A stretch of 33,515 bases of DNA. Source: Meiothermus hypogaeus (lineage in GTDB: Bacteria; Deinococcota; Deinococci; Deinococcales; Thermaceae). The position numbers were made by a program, and so were the translations under genes. The notes under the pieces were generated by a model that was not told the DNA's origin, did not search any database, and worked only from the letters and a program-made list of their open reading frames with translations. Positions 32,088 through 33,515 of the stretch are shown piece after piece. The DNA lies in NCBI RefSeq assembly GCF_003574035.1, contig NZ_QWKY01000038.1, positions 1 through 33,515 of the forward strand, given 5' to 3'. Within the stretch, counting starts at the first letter, position 1. The number at the start of each line of letters is the position of its first letter.

Positions 32088-32840
32088 ATGCAAATAGACT
32101 TGAACGCCGATGCCGGCGAATCGTTTGGCAACTGGACGCTAGGTCGGGATGAGGAACTCTTCCCCCTGATTAGCTCAGTAAACGTGGCCTGCGGGTTTCA
32201 TGCGGGCGACCCTCTGACCATAAAGCGCACCCTCGAGCTCGCTCGGCAGACCGGGGTGGCCGTGGGGGCGCACCCAGGTTTTCCTGACCTGGTGGGGTTT
32301 GGGCGGCGGGAGATGGCCGCCACGCCCGAGGAGGTGTACGCCGATGTGCTCTACCAGGTGGGGGCCCTCTGGGCTTTCTTGAAGGCGGCGCAGATGCCCT
32401 TACACCACATCAAGGCCCACGGCGCCCTCTACAACCGGGCCACCAAAGACCCCGGGACCGCAAGGGCCATCGCCGAGGCCGCCCGGGACTTCGACCCCCA
32501 GATACCCCTGGTGGTATTGCCCAACACGCCGCTGGAGGCCGAGGCCCAGAAGCTGGGGCTTCGTACCGTTGCGGAGGCCTTTCCTGAGCGGGGTTATGCC
32601 TCCGATGGTCGCCTGGCCCCCCGGGGCACCCCTGGTGCCTGGATTCATTCGCCTGAGCTGGCTGCCCACCGGGCCGTGCAGATGGTGGTGGAGGGCCGGG
32701 TAGAGGCAGTGGACGGCGGTTGGGTCGAGGTACGGGCCCAGACCCTGTGCATTCACGGAGACAACCCCAACGCAGTGGGGATAGCCAGGGCCGTCAGGGA
32801 GGCCTTGGAGGCTGAGGGCATAGGCATCCAGACCTACTGA
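32088..32840 (+). CDS. pxpA: 5-oxoprolinase subunit A (LamB/YcsF family)
   Basis: This 250-residue protein is the PxpA subunit of the ATP-dependent bacterial 5-oxoprolinase, which hydrolyses 5-oxoproline to glutamate. Conserved blocks are all present: IDLNADAGESFGNW, SSVNVACGFHAGDP, GAHPGFPDLVGFGRR, HIKAHGALYN, ERGYASDGRLAPRG and CIHGDNPNAV. The ATG has GAGGT as SD. The next gene encodes PxpB; PxpC would be expected further right, outside the window. Location behind a TRAP transporter gives a full import-and-hydrolysis route. Confidence 0.94.
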   Translation: MQIDLNADAGESFGNWTLGRDEELFPLISSVNVACGFHAGDPLTIKRTLELARQTGVAVGAHPGFPDLVGFGRREMAATPEEVYADVLYQVGALWAFLKAAQMPLHHIKAHGALYNRATKDPGTARAIAEAARDFDPQIPLVVLPNTPLEAEAQKLGLRTVAEAFPERGYASDGRLAPRGTPGAWIHSPELAAHRAVQMVVEGRVEAVDGGWVEVRAQTLCIHGDNPNAVGIARAVREALEAEGIGIQTY

Positions 32841-32875
32841 AGCCCCTGGTTCACCACCTGGATACGTCGCTGCCC

Positions 32876-33515
32876 ATGACCCTCACCGGCTTTTATCTAT
32901 CTTTCTCCGAACAGCTCGACCTCGAGGCCAATGCAAGACTTCTAGCCCTCACAAAGGCCCTGGTTGCCAACCTGCTGCCTGGGGTGACCGATATAGTGCC
33001 GGGTTATGTAAATGTGTACCTCGAGTACGATGCCGAGCGGGTATCTAAAGCACAGGTAGAGCGCTGGGTGCGGCAATACCTGGAAGAATTGCCCAGCCTG
33101 GAACCAGGAAAACAGCTCGAGATTCCCGTGCGTTACGACGGGCCCGACCTGCCCTGGGTGGCCGAGCAGACGGGTCTGGTGTTAGATGAAGTCATCCAGC
33201 TGCACAGTGAACCGCTCTACCGCGTATTCGCAACCGGCTTCACCCCAGGGTTTCCGTTTTTGGGCCCCCTCCCCGAGCGCCTGCGGCTGCCCCGCCGCAA
33301 CAACCCACGCCCACTGGTGCCGGCCCACAGCGTGGCCATGGCGGGAAACCAGACCGGCATCTACCCCCTGCCCTCGCCCGGGGGGTGGCATCTGATCGGA
33401 ACCGCCCTGGCCCAGGTATACAACCCCCAGCGGGAAAGGGTGTTTTTGCTGGAGGCAGGGGACTGGGTGCGCTTTGTGCCCGCCCAGGGCCCCACCCCAG
33501 CCCTACCCCCCGAAC
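32876..33515 (+). CDS. pxpB: 5-oxoprolinase subunit B (KipI family), truncated by the window
   Basis: An open frame runs from the ATG at 32876 to the end (213 codons, no stop). It contains VPGYVNVYLEYDAERVS, IPVRYDGPDLPWVAEQTGL, FATGFTPGFPFLGPLPERL, RRNNPRPLVPAHSVAMAGNQTGIYPLPSPGGWHLIG and RVFLLEAGDWVRFVP, all typical of PxpB/KipI. The start is uncertain: the frame is open back to the pxpA stop and part of the usual N-terminus may lie upstream, but no good start codon is seen there. Most of the protein, normally 210-240 residues, is present. Confidence 0.9.
   Translation, partial: MTLTGFYLSFSEQLDLEANARLLALTKALVANLLPGVTDIVPGYVNVYLEYDAERVSKAQVERWVRQYLEELPSLEPGKQLEIPVRYDGPDLPWVAEQTGLVLDEVIQLHSEPLYRVFATGFTPGFPFLGPLPERLRLPRRNNPRPLVPAHSVAMAGNQTGIYPLPSPGGWHLIGTALAQVYNPQRERVFLLEAGDWVRFVPAQGPTPALPPE

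Overview
The window is about 62% GC. It carries a Taq-type (M32) carboxypeptidase, a three-gene proton-translocating transhydrogenase, a ComZ-like pseudopilin cluster, many genes that look leaderless, and a strong excess of the hexamer CTCGAG. Together these point to a member of the Thermaceae (Deinococcota), most likely Meiothermus or a close relative. It looks like ordinary chromosome. No tRNA, rRNA, CRISPR array or transposase gene is visible.

Layout. 1-4.3 kb: the N-terminus of a lipoprotein, an MFS transporter divergent from a small membrane protein, a secreted protein, and an SDR/aldo-keto reductase pair, mostly on the minus strand. 4.4-7.3 kb: the pntAA-pntAB-pntB operon. 7.3-11.5 kb: an ABC sugar importer (binding protein and two permeases) whose binding-protein gene is separated from the permease genes by a 0.6 kb gap holding a MITE-like repeat. 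11.5-15.8 kb: M32 carboxypeptidase, Nudix protein, IspH and a tRNA dihydrouridine synthase. 15.9-18.8 kb: response regulator, histidine kinase and a secreted Gly/Asn-rich protein in one operon. 18.8-21.0 kb: dprA divergent from era and a DUF2905 gene. 21.0-22.7 kb: a second, expanded MITE copy, a group III truncated haemoglobin and a small secreted protein. 23.1-26.8 kb: three pseudopilin genes and a large ComZ/PilX-like tip protein whose body is AT-rich. 26.9-33.5 kb: a deoxyhypusine-synthase-like gene, an IclR regulator, a TRAP transporter (DctP, MITE copy, DctQ, DctM) and 5-oxoprolinase genes pxpA and pxpB, the last cut by the window end.

How the genes work together. dprA and the pseudopilin/ComZ-like cluster suggest natural transformation. 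The IclR-TRAP-Pxp block reads as uptake of 5-oxoproline or a related acid and its hydrolysis to glutamate. The transhydrogenase links NADPH to the proton gradient.

The most unusual signal is a non-autonomous repeat family of about 200-320 bp. It has similar inverted ends, short flanking direct repeats, and a 14-15 bp hairpin whose arms differ between copies but keep their pairing. Two of its three near-complete copies sit between a solute-binding-protein gene and the first permease gene of two unrelated transporters. In the TRAP operon the insertion lies exactly at the dctQ ribosome-binding site, which the target-site duplication appears to have restored. Other points of interest are a deoxyhypusine-synthase homologue with Gly where the catalytic Lys should be, a nested bidirectional leaderless promoter, and paired operator-like palindromes at several promoters.
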